From positions 16,271,116-16,335,115 of the forward strand of contig OY754968.1 of assembly GCA_963576475.1 (NCBI GenBank): 64,000 bases of DNA, given 5' to 3'. The position numbers were made by a program, and so were the translations under genes. The notes beneath the pieces were generated by a model. It worked only from the letters and a program-made list of their open reading frames with translations. It made no database searches and was not told the origin of the DNA. Source of the stretch: Molanna angustata. Lineage: Eukaryota > Arthropoda > Insecta > Trichoptera > Molannidae. The first letter of the stretch is position 1; every line of letters begins with the position of its first letter. This document shows, piece by piece, positions 48,365-59,793 of the stretch.

Positions 48365-48535
48365 CCATTACATATATTTTTATTTAGTATAGTGTCAATC
48401 TATTGGTAGGTACCTACATACCTACTGTAAGGTAGTATAATAGTACAATGTATTTATTTGTTCATTTCACTATATTTATTTATTTATTTATTTATTTTTT
48501 GTCAACAATTATAAAGGTACATAAAAAAACATTAC

Positions 48536-48581
48536 AGTCAATCATCTCACTAGGGTTGAACCTGTATCGAGATGAGTGACT
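48536..48581 (-). other. Stem-loop in LINE-B 3' UTR (copy D)
   Basis: A 13-position stem (12 paired) joins AGTCAATCATCTC (48536-48548) and GAGATGAGTGACT (48569-48581). Minus-strand loop GATACAGGTTCAACCCTAGT. It lies ~255 bp beyond the stop of the LINE-B frame ending at 48836 and ~50 bp before a (AAAT)n tail (minus strand). Confidence 0.75.
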
Positions 48582-48835
48582 TTACAACAACGAGTGAAAT
48601 TTTAACAATATTATAATTTTAGCATATTGAATAAAAAAACAATAACAAAACACAAGTCAAAAAAAAGATACAATATTTTTAACAAATACTATGTGACAAT
48701 GTTGTCTGCAGTTGGGCACAAGGAAGATATCTGTGACAATAATATCTATGCAACCAACACACAGACAACTAACACAAAAGAACATGACATGTATAGGGTG
48801 ACCATACACTTCAGAGCCCACCAAAAAAATAAATA

Positions 48836-49564
48836 TTAAAATAAAAATGAATTGATGGGAGAGGTTTTAATTAAAATGTGCTGCTTGACATTGCTCTTGA
48901 ACAAAGCAAGTGTTTTCAATGCTTTTATATTATTTGGAAGGAAGTTAAACAGTAATGGTGCATGATAAAAATAATTTCTCTGTCCAAATGTTGATTTAAC
49001 AATTATCGGCTGATAATTTAGAGAAGCTCCCAGTCTAGTGAAACGCACCTGCTGAGTTCTCTGTGCCAAATCAATGCAGCTGTAAAATTTACACAGTGCT
49101 TTCAATATGTAAAGCTCCCTAGCATTCATAACTTTACACTCATTATATAATAGTTCAGATGGATGTACAAATTTTTTTCTATACATGACCTTCAGGATCA
49201 ATTTTTGTGCTATATTTAGTGGTTCTAAATTTGTTCTGTAACAACCCCCCCAGCATACTATGCCATATGACAGCAAAGACTGAACAATAGAGAAATATAC
49301 AGTTTTCAGTTAATCTTTATCCAAAATATATCGAAGATCTTTGAATATATATGTTAATCTTCTAATTTTATTAGATATAAGAATTATGTGTTCATTCCAT
49401 TTCAAAAATTTGTCAACTTTTACACCAAGATACCTGATACTGTCCACTCTTTCTAAGGATTCACAAGTGCAAGTATGAGAACAAGTATGTATTATTACAG
49501 GTTTTTGAATTGAAGGTTGGCTTTTGGAAGAAATACTAAAAGTAATATATTTAGTAGAATTCAC
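48836..49564 (-). pseudogene. LINE-B (Jockey-like) reverse transcriptase C-terminus
   Basis: Minus strand, first frame: SLERVDSIRYLGVKVDKFLK and WNEHIILISNKIRRLTYIFK. After a stop near 49310, second frame: LLSYGIVCWGGCYRTNLEPL, NARELYILKALCKFYSCIDL, VKSTFGQRNYFYHAPLLFNF and a stop at 48836. This is the thumb and C-terminal domain of a Jockey-like LINE. One stop separates two long intact parts, so decay is limited. A matching 3' stem-loop lies downstream. Confidence 0.8.
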
Positions 49565-50920
49565 TCAAAATAGTATGATTTAATATTAAAATCTGATGCT
49601 TACTCTGAAAATAAGACGATTCTGTAATCGTATTTAGTATGTTTCACATAAAATTTTATGACTGTAGTATAAATTAATGTTCCATACCTTAAAAAGTTTC
49701 ACATAATTTTATCACACTAAATTAGGGGACTTCATCGTATTTTCAGTGACACTTCTTCATAATAAACTGTGAAATCTTTATAAATACGGTGACTCGTCAC
49801 TGTTTTTTTATGATTATAATCTTATTTATGAATATCACGTAAATTTATAGGGCAGTGGACTATTATTTAATGTGATCAATTTTTAAGATGATGAGCATCA
49901 TAATTCTTCGTTATTTACTCAAATAATTCGATTCCATCTTACACATTTCAGTGATAGCGTAATATTAAATGATTATTTCATTATTTTAGGTGACCGCACC
50001 TATCTTATACTTACGTCATGATATTTTTAGATTACACCAAATTGACATTTTTTTCAGTGTACAGGCGAAAACAAATTGTGCAAGCTGTGATACGCGATAT
50101 CACTATTTTTTCTTTCTTTCAATAAATACTTTAAAATAGATTACAAAAAAAAAATAATAGTATTATACGGATAGGTATGGTACCTTATTATATATAAGTG
50201 ATAGTAATATGACAAGACGTGAATTGCCAACAATTCAATACGTACCGGTAATCAAACCCATCATTAAATTATATTTTGGCGAAATTGAGGATTCAAAATT
50301 GTTTTTTCCATTTTAAATTATTACGAAAATTTCACAAATTAGTTTTCTTAAAAAGTAATTTAGCCCGAGACGTAATTAAAGCTAAATTTCTCCGAACAGA
50401 ATAGTTTCACAATTTTCCCTAATGAGAGACTAATTTATTAAATGTAAGTAGGTATATACACATCTACATGACATCAAATGTAGGCGTGGACTTTGATTCG
50501 TCGTAGCCCTAAGTGAAGTTAAGGTTTTAGGGTTAATTGCTAACCTTCATAATATTTCAGTTATCATACAATTAATTGTTCTTAATGGCAAAACAGAATT
50601 GCGGTGTTTAACAAGTTTTGAAAGGAGTTTTGGATCTAGTCAGTTTAATACACCTGTTATATTTGAAAACTTTGAACTTAACATAACTTTTCCTTTCCTA
50701 ATTAATTTATATATAAAAGATTATAAAAAATATGGTTTTATTCCACAACGATCACAAGATTCAATAATCCTTGATGCTTTCGATAGACACAACTGGTATT
50801 TTCGAGGAAAAAAATGTTTTTATTTTCATCAAATTGATTTTTTTTAACAACATGATTATATTTCTGGGAATTCTTGGCATTGAGAGTATAAAAAAAAGAG
50901 TAAGTATTGATATAAAAACC
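49565..50920. other. AT-rich DNA, no gene seen
   Basis: A frame at 50599-50847 (RCLTSFERSFGSSQFNTPVI ...) is compositionally protein-like but unrecognised. I note it without support. Confidence 0.45.
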
Positions 50921-50972
50921 AGAATTCTGTTTAAAAAAAACATAATAAGTATTTTTTAAACGGAATTCTAGA
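50921..50972. repeat. Short inverted repeat
   Basis: AGAATTCTGTTTAAAAAA and TTTTTTAAACGGAATTCT are reverse complements with one mismatch, around a 13-bp spacer. Confidence 0.75.
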
Positions 50973-50994
50973 TTTAATATTTTTTCTCTAGTTT

Positions 50995-51340
50995 ACCTAT
51001 TTGGGCTAGGTAGAGAGAAACGAACGCCAGACTGCAGCTACATATTTTGCTTCATTATGAATGGCGTCATACGTGCTCGTGGCGATGAATGAAAGATAGA
51101 AATAAGTGGCGTTCGGTTCTATGTGCCTACCCCGCGAGGGACATGGCGTGATGGTATGTATGTATGAATCATACGTGCTCTCCTATTAATCTGACTTCGC
51201 ATATTACCATCTTTCAAAATCTCTTTTATGTGATCAAACCAACTCTTTTTCAGCCAGATCCTACTTTTTGTTCCGCTCTTTTGAGTCATTCTCTTACTTT
51301 TTCTGTAAGACGTTAATCGTTTAGTTTCTCTATACACTAT
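50995..51340 (-). pseudogene. LINE-A C-terminal fragment, copy 5
   Basis: The minus-strand frame 51337-51181 reads RKSKRMTQKSGTKSRIWLKK, SWFDHIKEILKDGNMRSQIN. The 3' part continues at 50995-51078 (reverse of CTAGGTAGAGAGAAACGAAC). A 90-bp plus-strand insertion with 12-bp repeats splits it at 51079-51168. Confidence 0.7.
51079..51168 (+). mobile_element. Severely truncated LINE-A 3' end nested in LINE-A, with 12-bp target duplication
   Basis: GTGGCGTTCGGTTCTATGTG, CCTACCCCGCGAGGGACATG and GCGTGATGGTATGTATGTAT are the sense 3' end of LINE-A. TCATACGTGCTC flanks it at 51067-51078 and 51169-51180. Only 90 bp were copied, a typical abortive target-primed reverse transcription product, in opposite orientation to its host copy. 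Confidence 0.85.
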
Positions 51341-51825
51341 ATATATATATCATGTTTTATAATACAATTTAAAACCTTTTAAAATTCACGCTGACAAATG
51401 AAATCAAATATCCTTTTTTCACACTAAGGATAGTTAAAATACTTTAATTTCACAAAATTTCGTCGTTCAAAGGCATAAGATTTCAAAGAAACAACCAAAA
51501 ATATTGTACAATTTTATGAAATCAAAGTATTTTAAATATTCTTTTACTTTAATCTCTGTTCGAGAAACACAGCCTTAGTATTTGAAAATTAATCAAATAA
51601 AAACATAAATGGTACCTACACTTAAAAATGAATTCACAAAAAAAACTTTATCGTATAGATATGATTAAAATTACTTACCCGGCACTTAATTAGTCGGTAC
51701 TCGAGTGATTAGATTAAGCAAGAATATATGTAATATCCAGATAACATATTTCTTCTTCGTATAATAATAATAAGGACAATTTATAAAGCGCCGTTTAGTG
51801 ACAACCGTGGTCACCTCAAGGGCGC

Positions 51826-51985
51826 TATAATGTAATTAAGTATAATGTAATTATAGCGCTATAATGTAATTATAGGCGCTATAATGTAATTATAATGTAA
51901 TTAAGTATCGTTATAATGTAATTAAGTATCGGGCGCTATAATGTTATTAAGTAAATAATGTACCTATAATGTAATTATGTATCGT
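51826..51985. repeat. Irregular tandem array of ATAATGTAATTA words
   Basis: The word TATAATGTAATTA occurs about nine times with spacers such as GCGC and AGTATCG. Higher-order structure is irregular. Confidence 0.85.
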
Positions 51986-52400
51986 TGCCAAATAAATAAA
52001 TATGACCTCTCCAATAGAATAAGGAGACTGGGACACGTATACAAAATTTTGAGAAATGTACTTGATAGTACAACTTTGAAAAGCGTGTATTATTCTCTCA
52101 CCCAGTCTGTCTTGTCCTATGGAATTATTGGATGGGGAGGGTGTGTCAAGACAGTTATGAGTCCACTCAATAAAGCCCAAAAATGTATCATTCGTATAAT
52201 TAACAAAAGACATAGTACCTTCCCTTCAGATGATTTGTTTAAGATATTTACTGTCCTTGATCCAAGGCAACTGTTTTTGAAAACTATTTTAATCCATTTC
52301 CATAAAAATATAACTCTGTATAGTAGAAGCTAACAAACGCGCTTCACTAGGCAAGCCAATGATCTAAACTTCGCTGTGCCAATGCATCTCGAGACAGTGA
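51977..52400 (+). pseudogene. LINE-B (Jockey-like) C-terminal fragment
   Basis: RIRRLGHVYKILRNVLDSTT, LKSVYYSLTQSVLSYGIIGW, GGCVKTVMSPLNKAQKCIIR, TVLDPRQLFLKTILIHFHKN, then an in-frame stop at 52330 and QTRFTRQANDLNFAVP. Same family as the minus-strand fragment 52640-53018, which it faces. Confidence 0.75.
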
Positions 52401-52639
52401 CTGTATTAGTTGATGCCAACATAAATCGTATATACAAAGTGATTTGCATCACAAATATCAATGGAAATAAAAAAAAACATAATATAAAAAATGCACTTAT
52501 ATACATAGGTACCTAGAGCAAAATAAAGTATGGGGTCGAAAGCCATGGGTGAAAAATCTCCTCTGCATAGTGTCTGCCTACTAATAAGAGCCATTCCTTT
52601 TTAAATGACTGTTTTACGTTTGCTTCATTTTTTGTCGAG

Positions 52640-53018
52640 CTTATTAATTTAATTTTCTAGGAGCAATCACTCCAAAACGTCTCTGTCCAAACGAGGTTTT
52701 CATTATAGGCACAGTGAAGTTCAGTTCATTTGCTTGCCTAGTAAAATGCGTTTGTCGGCTTCTACTATGCACAATTATATTCTTTTGCAAATGAATTAAT
52801 GCAGATTTCAAAAACAGCTGTCTTGGATCTAGGACAGTAAAAATTCTATAAAAATCGACTGAAGTGAAATTTCTATTTATTTTGTTGATAATACGCATCT
52901 TACATTTTTGAGCTTTATTGAGCAGACTCATGACCGTCTTGGCACATTCACCCCATCCAATAATTCCATAGGACAAGACAGACTGGGTGATAGTATAATA
53001 TATGCTTTTTAAGGTTAT
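52640..53018 (-). pseudogene. LINE-B (Jockey-like) C-terminal fragment, inverted partner
   Basis: Minus strand: LKSIYYTITQSVLSYGIIGW then NKAQKCKMRIINKINRN, TVLDPRQLFLKSALIHLQKN, RQTHFTRQANELNFTVPIMK and TSFGQRRFGVIAP. It is tail-to-tail with the 51977-52400 copy; about 240 bp of unrelated DNA separates them. Confidence 0.75.
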
Positions 53019-53714
53019 TTTCCCGAGTAATCGTTTGTGTGATACTATAGCAAAAGCTGTACTGTAGCAAGATCAAGAAACATGGCAAGACACCTATATC
53101 CATCATCATTTATGTATGTACAATTTCGTTTTCATGCATTTTTTTTTGTTTTTTTTTTCTTGAAATCTTTTTTCTGTTTTTATAAGAATTTCAAATAGGT
53201 ACTTGAAAAATGTTTCAATGACCCAATGAATAAACTCAAGAATCCTCTAACCGAATTAAGTTAATTCATGTTCAAGTTTTATTTTTGAACAAACACCTAA
53301 ACACGACCGAGAATACAAATATTTTGTTTGAAAAGACTGAATCTCAAACAACACCAATCGGATAAGTCATTTTCGAGTGGATCACACCCCTCGAACGAAG
53401 TTTTCCCGCTCAGAAAATCAACAAAAGCGAATCTCACGTTCCCCGACTGGAATAACCCACTCGTAGTTCATAAAAAGCACTCTTGAAAGTACACGATAAA
53501 TGCCCTTAAATTCTTATCAAAGATTATAAATCGCTTGAGTTTGTCAATTTTTCCCTCTCTGGTGTTTTTATTTATTCGCTATGGAACAAATTGAAAATTA
53601 TTTTGATGCTCTAACGCATTTCCTATAACAAATTGATATCCGGCTATCAAAAATGATATTAGACATAAAATAAAATGACGTAGATCACATAAAAGAATAC
53701 AATATAATAAAAAC
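53019..53714. other. AT-rich DNA, no gene seen
   Basis: Nothing supportable. Confidence 0.5.
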
Positions 53715-53960
53715 TGTACAATGATAGGAAACAAAAGATTTTTTGAATCAAATAGTGAAATTATCCAAACAGGAAGCGATATGAAATACCTTGGAATAAA
53801 TATTGTTTGTAAGTTAAATTTCACAAAAAAACACGGAACTGGTTACAAAAAATGTCCAAAAAGGTGTCATTGCTTGGCAGAATAAGAAAATACATAAATA
53901 AAGAAACATGTCTTCTTATTTATAAAACGATAATATAATCTCATATTTTCTACTGTTTTA
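53715..53960 (+). pseudogene. LINE reverse transcriptase thumb fragment
   Basis: From 53721: GNKRFFESNSEIIQTGSDMK YLGI-type motif, then after a frameshift MSKKVSLLGRIRKYINKETC and LLIYKTII. KYLGI followed by K.S...GRI...I.....L.IYKT is the usual stretch after the catalytic core of LINE reverse transcriptases. No further domain can be read. Confidence 0.65.
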
Positions 53961-54444
53961 CGATATAATATTTAAGTAACTGACTGAAATAAAAATTACA
54001 ACTAATGTAAATCTGAGCTTTTGAATTTTTTTAAATTGTTATTGAAGAACATAGAAACATAAAATATTAAATGATCTAAATCTATTGTCTGTCAGACAAA
54101 AAAATATACGTTCATGTTTTATTTTTTAAACATGAAATGCTTTATGGCATGATACAAAAAAAGTCTCAAAACTAAAATTAGATTTAATAAAGAATATCAC
54201 GAATAAGACACAAGAAACAGATAAGATTAGACAAACAAAATAAAGTCTCAACGCAAAATGCTCAAATGTATAATGGGCTTTAATGGAGGGACATAGAAGA
54301 GAAAAAATCTTTTTTTAGAAAAAAATGTGTAACCTTTATTATGAAAAATTGAAATAATTGTTTCTATGTTACTATAGATTTGGCAATGAGTTGTATAAGG
54401 TAGATCTATTTAAATAAATAAATAAATAAGACGAAGTATCTAAT
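53961..54444. other. AT-rich DNA, no gene seen
   Basis: May hold further decayed LINE sequence, but nothing readable. Confidence 0.45.
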
Positions 54445-54600
54445 AAGTTTATTCATTAATGCATTCATACCATCACGGTATATCCCATAATATGGGGTAA
54501 CCAGCGTCAGGTGAGCGAATGTGCATTGCCTTATAAAAGGAATCACGACACATGCATCTAATCCCACACACCAGCATATCTTTATATCTGCATTGCGGTA
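54445..54600 (-). repeat. LINE- or SINE-like 3' tail (second copy)
   Basis: Reverse of the 45280-45590 tail: ATACCATCACGGTATATCCC, TATGGGGTAACCAGCG and GCATTGCCTTATAAAAGGAA. Confidence 0.6.
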
Positions 54601-54624
54601 TCAAACTCGGAGAATCCATATTTT

Positions 54625-54765
54625 TTTATGTCCTTGTAACAAGTACTTATACATCCTCATACATTTCCTATACTTGTACGTAAATACTTGTGAACGAAAT
54701 CGGTCGTGGCAGGATTCGAACTCGCGACCATTGGATTACAAACCCATCGGGCTTACCCAATGGGG
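54625..54765 (-). mobile_element. tRNA-derived SINE, family 1
   Basis: Minus strand: GGTTTGTAATCCAATGGTCG, CGAGTTCGAATCCTGCCACG (B box), then the usual body. The A box is eroded (CCCATTGGGTAAGCCCGATG). Confidence 0.7.
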
Positions 54766-54844
54766 TGGAGAGTGGAGTCTGCGAAATTCCTCTTAAGATA
54801 TGCGGTTAAGAAGCAGTTCGAAAGCGAAGCGTGACATTTATAAA

Positions 54845-55045
54845 ACTATAGCAAGTGGAGCCACAACGTGTAACAAGATGGTAACGATTTCAGAACGCTC
54901 AAAAGATGGCTCGAATTCTTGCGCGAGTTAACAACACTTTCATACACAGTTCAAACTGCGACTCGTAACAAGCGGAAAACAACTGTAGCAAGTCAAGCCA
55001 CAACGCGTAACAAGATGCTAAAGATTACAGAACGCTCGAAGTAGG
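54845..55045. repeat. Two-copy direct repeat, ~137-bp spacing
   Basis: AGCCACAACG(T/C)GTAACAAGATG and CAGAACGCTC each occur twice (from 54845 and 54982), with 80-90% identity over ~65 bp. Confidence 0.75.
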
Positions 55046-56759
55046 TCGTGCTGCCACGCACTAATGTGATATTGATTCCAGAATTGCGTCTTATTCCAAC
55101 ATAACGAATATAATAATATAATGTCCTTAATGGTTTAAATTATTGTTGAACTTTTGCGTACGAAAATAAATCAAAAGCCACTATTAACTCAGGAAACTTT
55201 AAAGACAAATTCATCAGGAAACTACTTTGGGTCTATTTTTTTCAGCTACGCTTAATTTATACGTGCCTTTACTTTTTTTTGTAGAGCGATATGAATCAAG
55301 CAATATTTTTTCTCGTTTCGATTTGTGTATTTTAACAGTTTTTTAGTGTCATAAAATATTTCCAATGAAAATAAAGATATTGTAAACAATGAAATTGCTC
55401 AAAAATAGAGGTAGAGTTTTCAGCGTAGAAACCGGAGTTTTTTTTTTGTCCCATTATTATATCACAATTTCAGACCTGAATCTTTTACAATCTCTAATAA
55501 ATAAATTAAATAAATATTATTTATGCCTTTTAAATATTATTTATCAATGAAATCTGACATTGTTAATGTTGGCCGTCAAAAGGCTAAATATTACGACCGT
55601 AAGGAAGACAGTAAGGACGGTATCTAATTATTTATGATCCAATATCTAGGCTCATGTCTGCTTCAAGAGTCAATTTCTCAAACATAATAAAGTAGGAACA
55701 TTACCTATATTTTACCCTCCCATCAAAATTGTTAAGACAGACGAGCGACGTCTTACATAATAGATCATCAATCTCAAATATTGTATTATAACTAATACAT
55801 CTACATTATTTCAACTCAAATTGTGACATTTCTTCTGGGGTTATCAAAAATACGTCAAGCGTAATATAATATTAAGAATATATTCATACCACCAAGAACT
55901 GCCCTTTTTGAAAAAACTGACGAAATTGTAACTTCCTTCTTTTATTTTATTAGAAAGTCTCACATAATTACATTAAAAAATATAAATTTTGAGTAGTTGA
56001 GTTATTTTATGATGGTGAGTGTAGGTATGCGGGAGAAAGGGAAGGGTAATGGATATAGAAAAGCGTTGATAAGGAAGTGGTGGAGGTTTAAGGAAGATAA
56101 GTTTGATTTTTAACCAGTAATATTACCAATAACTAAGCGTAATTGACGTTTAATCGATGTCTGCGTTGTGTTAAATATACATATCCGGTTGGGGGTCAAG
56201 ACTATTGTAATAGTTGAATCATCTGTTTATATAATAATTATTATGTGCGTAATATGGTGTGTTTTTGGCATGTTGATCTCATTGGGCAGTTAAAAGAGAT
56301 TTTTTGGAGTAGGTAAGAGCTATCTACAAGGTTATTCAGTATTCCGTAAAGCAGATAGACATCAGATATCTTTCTTCTTTTCTCAAGGGATATAAACCCG
56401 TGTAATTTTAATGATTAGTCGTAATAATAGCCGTAAATTTGTTTTCTAAAATTGAGCGTTTTGATAATTTTTTCTGAATCTTTTGAATTCTGTCGATGTG
56501 AACATTATAACAATGTTAATGCTCTTTTAATAATGTTCCTCTGTTTTGATATCTTTTTTGTTTTGTGCGCATACATTCATGATAAAATTTTAATTTTCGG
56601 TACATTTTAATGCTGTGTTTTCATAGTGTCATTGTTTTCGTCTTCTTATTCTAGTTAAAATCAGTGTACACTTGCGGTGGCTTTGTATTGTAAAAATATC
56701 AGAAAAACATAATATACTGAAATCCTGATTATTTGATCAATTTTGTGCAGTATTGATTT
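55046..56759. other. AT-rich DNA, no gene seen
   Basis: Nothing supportable. Confidence 0.5.
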
Positions 56760-56771
56760 GATCTGATATTC

Positions 56772-57306
56772 CTAGCCTAGCCTAGCCTAGGTTGCGGCTC
56801 TAAGGGCCCAGGCAGTAAAGGCGGGGGTGGGTGGCCGACGCTGTTGTGCCCTCGTCATTCAGTACTTAGAGAAGAGCAGGACGGTCGCCTCTAGTCTCGC
56901 TCGGCAGTTACTCGTCAACTGTGGCGAATGTTGTTGTGTGGTTCGGGCACACCGCCGGCGCAGACGTCGGGTCAGACATCCTGTGTTGACAACTAGACGT
57001 CAAATCTGACAGGTGATGATTGCGTCGGATGCCCCCGGTGTTAGCCCGCGGAACCTTCGGACGCCAACACGAGGACCGAGGGGTCGGGGTACAAGCCCCT
57101 CCGACTTGAAACGGAGTGTTCTTAGCGGCCGATTTCGAGACCAATCGGAGGCCCTGACGTGTGTGGTTGGATTCTCGGGGGCAGTGGTTGAACCCGATGG
57201 ATGGTGGATATTTGTGTTTGTCCGATGTTGCGGCTGCGTCCGGTGGTGAACAGGGCCAATGGGCTCTATAGCGTCGCCGGCGTGGAAGTGGATCGCGATC
57301 TCCCTC
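56772..57306. mobile_element. GC-rich 535-bp insertion with 12-bp target duplication
   Basis: GATCTGATATTC occurs at 56760-56771 and 57307-57318, exactly bracketing a GC-rich block in AT-rich DNA. One end has (CCTAG)n (56771-56791). The plus strand has a frame with SDAPGVSPRNLRTPTRGPRG and RGTSPSDLKRSVLSGRFRDQ, reminiscent of a LINE ORF1 start, but I cannot confirm it. If (CTAGG)n is a 3' tail, the element would be on the minus strand instead. No tRNA-like promoter is seen. Confidence 0.65.
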
Positions 57307-57418
57307 GATCTGATATTCGTGTTATAACTTCGCCGTTTAGCCACCAAAAGAATTCACACTATGCACACTGTCTTTTCCGAATAGATACCTTTTCTGATTT
57401 GTGTAAAATTATAAATAA

Positions 57419-58748
57419 ACTAGTTGCATGTAACACATGAGATCCAATTGTAGATAGTGATAGTATGTACAGTTGAAGAATAAGTACCAAACTATAAACC
57501 CATAAATACAAATTATTTAATATTTTATGATATTTGCTTTTCTATACAACACATGTACCTAGGTATGTATGTCAAGATTGGATAGTATGGAGGTCAGTCC
57601 TTTGATCCTACCCAGAATATGAAAACAGCATGATGGTTTGTATGTTTGTTTGGAGATTAGTATCAAACTATTAAGTCTTCTTAGATTATTGTGTGTAGCT
57701 ATTACCATACAAATTGTATGAAGCAATGTCGTCACTAAATTCAATTTTTATAAAAATTGTTAAAAAAATTTTGAGATGTGCTAATATAATGGTGATATTT
57801 TTTATAGAAAATTAAATTATCTAGTTGGGGTGTTTCGGCTTTTTTCGATATTTTTTAAAAAAAATGGAAATATAGGCAGTTAAACTCAAAAATTTATCAT
57901 AAAAAAAATATTTTTCTTAAAAAAAACTAATTTGTGATTTTGTATTTGTCTATGTAGTTCCCTAGCCTAATGTCGTAGTGTTTGTCTTGGCTCTGTGGTC
58001 AGAATTTTTTTTTAACGATCAATAATTATTTAAACTGGTATTATCACTTTCTGAGTTATCATTTCCGAATCAAAATTAGTGTCAACGACTAGAATATAAA
58101 AAAGGTACTTAAATAACTTAAGTGAGAGTTTTTTTTCGATCTGATCATATTTGTTCATAGCAATCCGATTCTTCTGGATTGATATTTCCAGATTATTATA
58201 TAAGAGAAAAAATAACAGATGTTAAGCGAGTCGCTTCATATCTAAAAACCTTAAAATATTGAAAATCCCAAAGTCCCCAGAAATATCTTAGGTTATTCAT
58301 GATTTCCTCAATTCTCCCAATGAAGTTTGATGGAATATCGAAAAAAGCCGAAACACCCCAACTAGATAATTTAATTTTATATAAAAAATATTAACATTGT
58401 ATTAGCACATCCCAATTTTTTTTTAACAATTTTTATAAAAATTGAATTTAGTGACGACATTGCTTCATACAATTTGTATGGCAGTCGCTTATACACAATA
58501 TGTAAGAAGACTTAATAGTTTCATAGGTACTTAATATCCAAACATACATACAGAACCATCATGCTGTTTTCATATTCCGGGTAGGAAAAGAGGACTGACC
58601 TCCATACTGTTCTATCTTGACATACATACCAACATGTGTTAAAATTTTCAATAATTTGGATTTATGGGTTTATAGTTTGATTCTTATTCTTCAACTATAC
58701 ATACTATCGCTATCGACAGTTGGATCTCATGTGTTACATGCAACTAGT
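57419..58748. mobile_element. Foldback-type element with >400-bp inverted arms
   Basis: 57419-57856 and 58336-58748 are inverted copies. The outer ends are ACTAGTTGCATGTAACAC and GTGTTACATGCAACTAGT; inner ends include TCTAGTTGGGGTGTTTCGGC and its reverse. The ~480-bp centre shows no reading frame with motifs. Single-arm relatives are at 19898-21440 and 30365-30560. No target duplication is certain. Confidence 0.75.
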
Positions 58749-59793
58749 TTTTACTAAAGGATCAACACTAATTGGCTCGATAAAACAAAGAGTTTATTCA
58801 CTCATTGTTTTCATAAATATTGTATTATTTCGATTATCAAATTGAACTTCATAATATTGTTTTATAACTTATCTTGATAATGATATTTCTTGGGCGAATT
58901 CATTTGTTGAAGTGAAATTTACCGTGAAACAGTATTATCACAAACTTCTTTCATACAATCATAATACAACGCTCACTTGTTTCAACTACGGAATCCTTTC
59001 AAACTTAACAAATAAAAGTTATCGTAACACAAGTTGCTCTTGAGCGGAATTGAAATAAAGAAAATATATATATTAGGACTAAACAAACGCACACACACAC
59101 ACACTTAATTTTTTCAACGCCAAAAATGTTTCATTTGTTATCTCGACGTTTAAAAAAAAACTAATTTTGACTAACATGTAAACTTTTCGCCGAGTGAAAA
59201 TGCTTCAGAGCAGATATAGAAAATTATTTTGCACCGAGCATAACGCGCACATTGTGCCTTTGTAAACAGAAATAATGGCGACAAAAGACAATACTCCATA
59301 TTATAGAAACGCCTCGTTTTAGTGTGACTATTTTATCCGCAAAAATCTTCCACCCCAAACAGTTTGAAAATGGCGTGGGTCTCGTATAAAAATATAGAAT
59401 AATATTTGAATAAAACCTTTCAAAATGTCTGGTTTGCTGAATACTCGTTAACAAAAACTGAAATATTTGTTTATCAATAGGTATAAATACTGATAATATT
59501 TGCATTAACAATATTTGTTTTTAAAATAAGGACCATTAAAAATGTAGGTACTTATTATGTGAGAAGGTAAGTACCTACTCACTTGCTATTGTATTCAAAC
59601 AATCGTTATCTCCGATAATGAATCTTGTTTACATTATAGGATTATTAAGAGGATAAATAATGTTCGTGTTTCAATAAAGTATTTATACCAAAAAATAACG
59701 ACACGAAATAATATGATTCTTAAAATATAATAATGAAAATTTAGTAGGTACAAATAATGGTTCACAAAATTGCGTGAAGTGCTGTAAGAATTT
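58749..59793. other. AT-rich DNA, no gene seen
   Basis: Only a short (CA)n run at 59088-59104. Confidence 0.5.

Noticed and set aside
50599..50847. 82-codon open frame with protein-like composition
   Set aside because: No family recognised and no conserved context; noted but not supported.
51355..51550. Loose inverted AAAATACTTTAATTTCA / TGAAATCAAAGTATTTT
   Set aside because: Several mismatches and AT-rich; may be an old MITE, but not convincing.
52343..52362. CACTAGGCAAGCC as another conserved stem-loop
   Set aside because: It is coding sequence of LINE-B (FTRQAN) and has no flanking stem.
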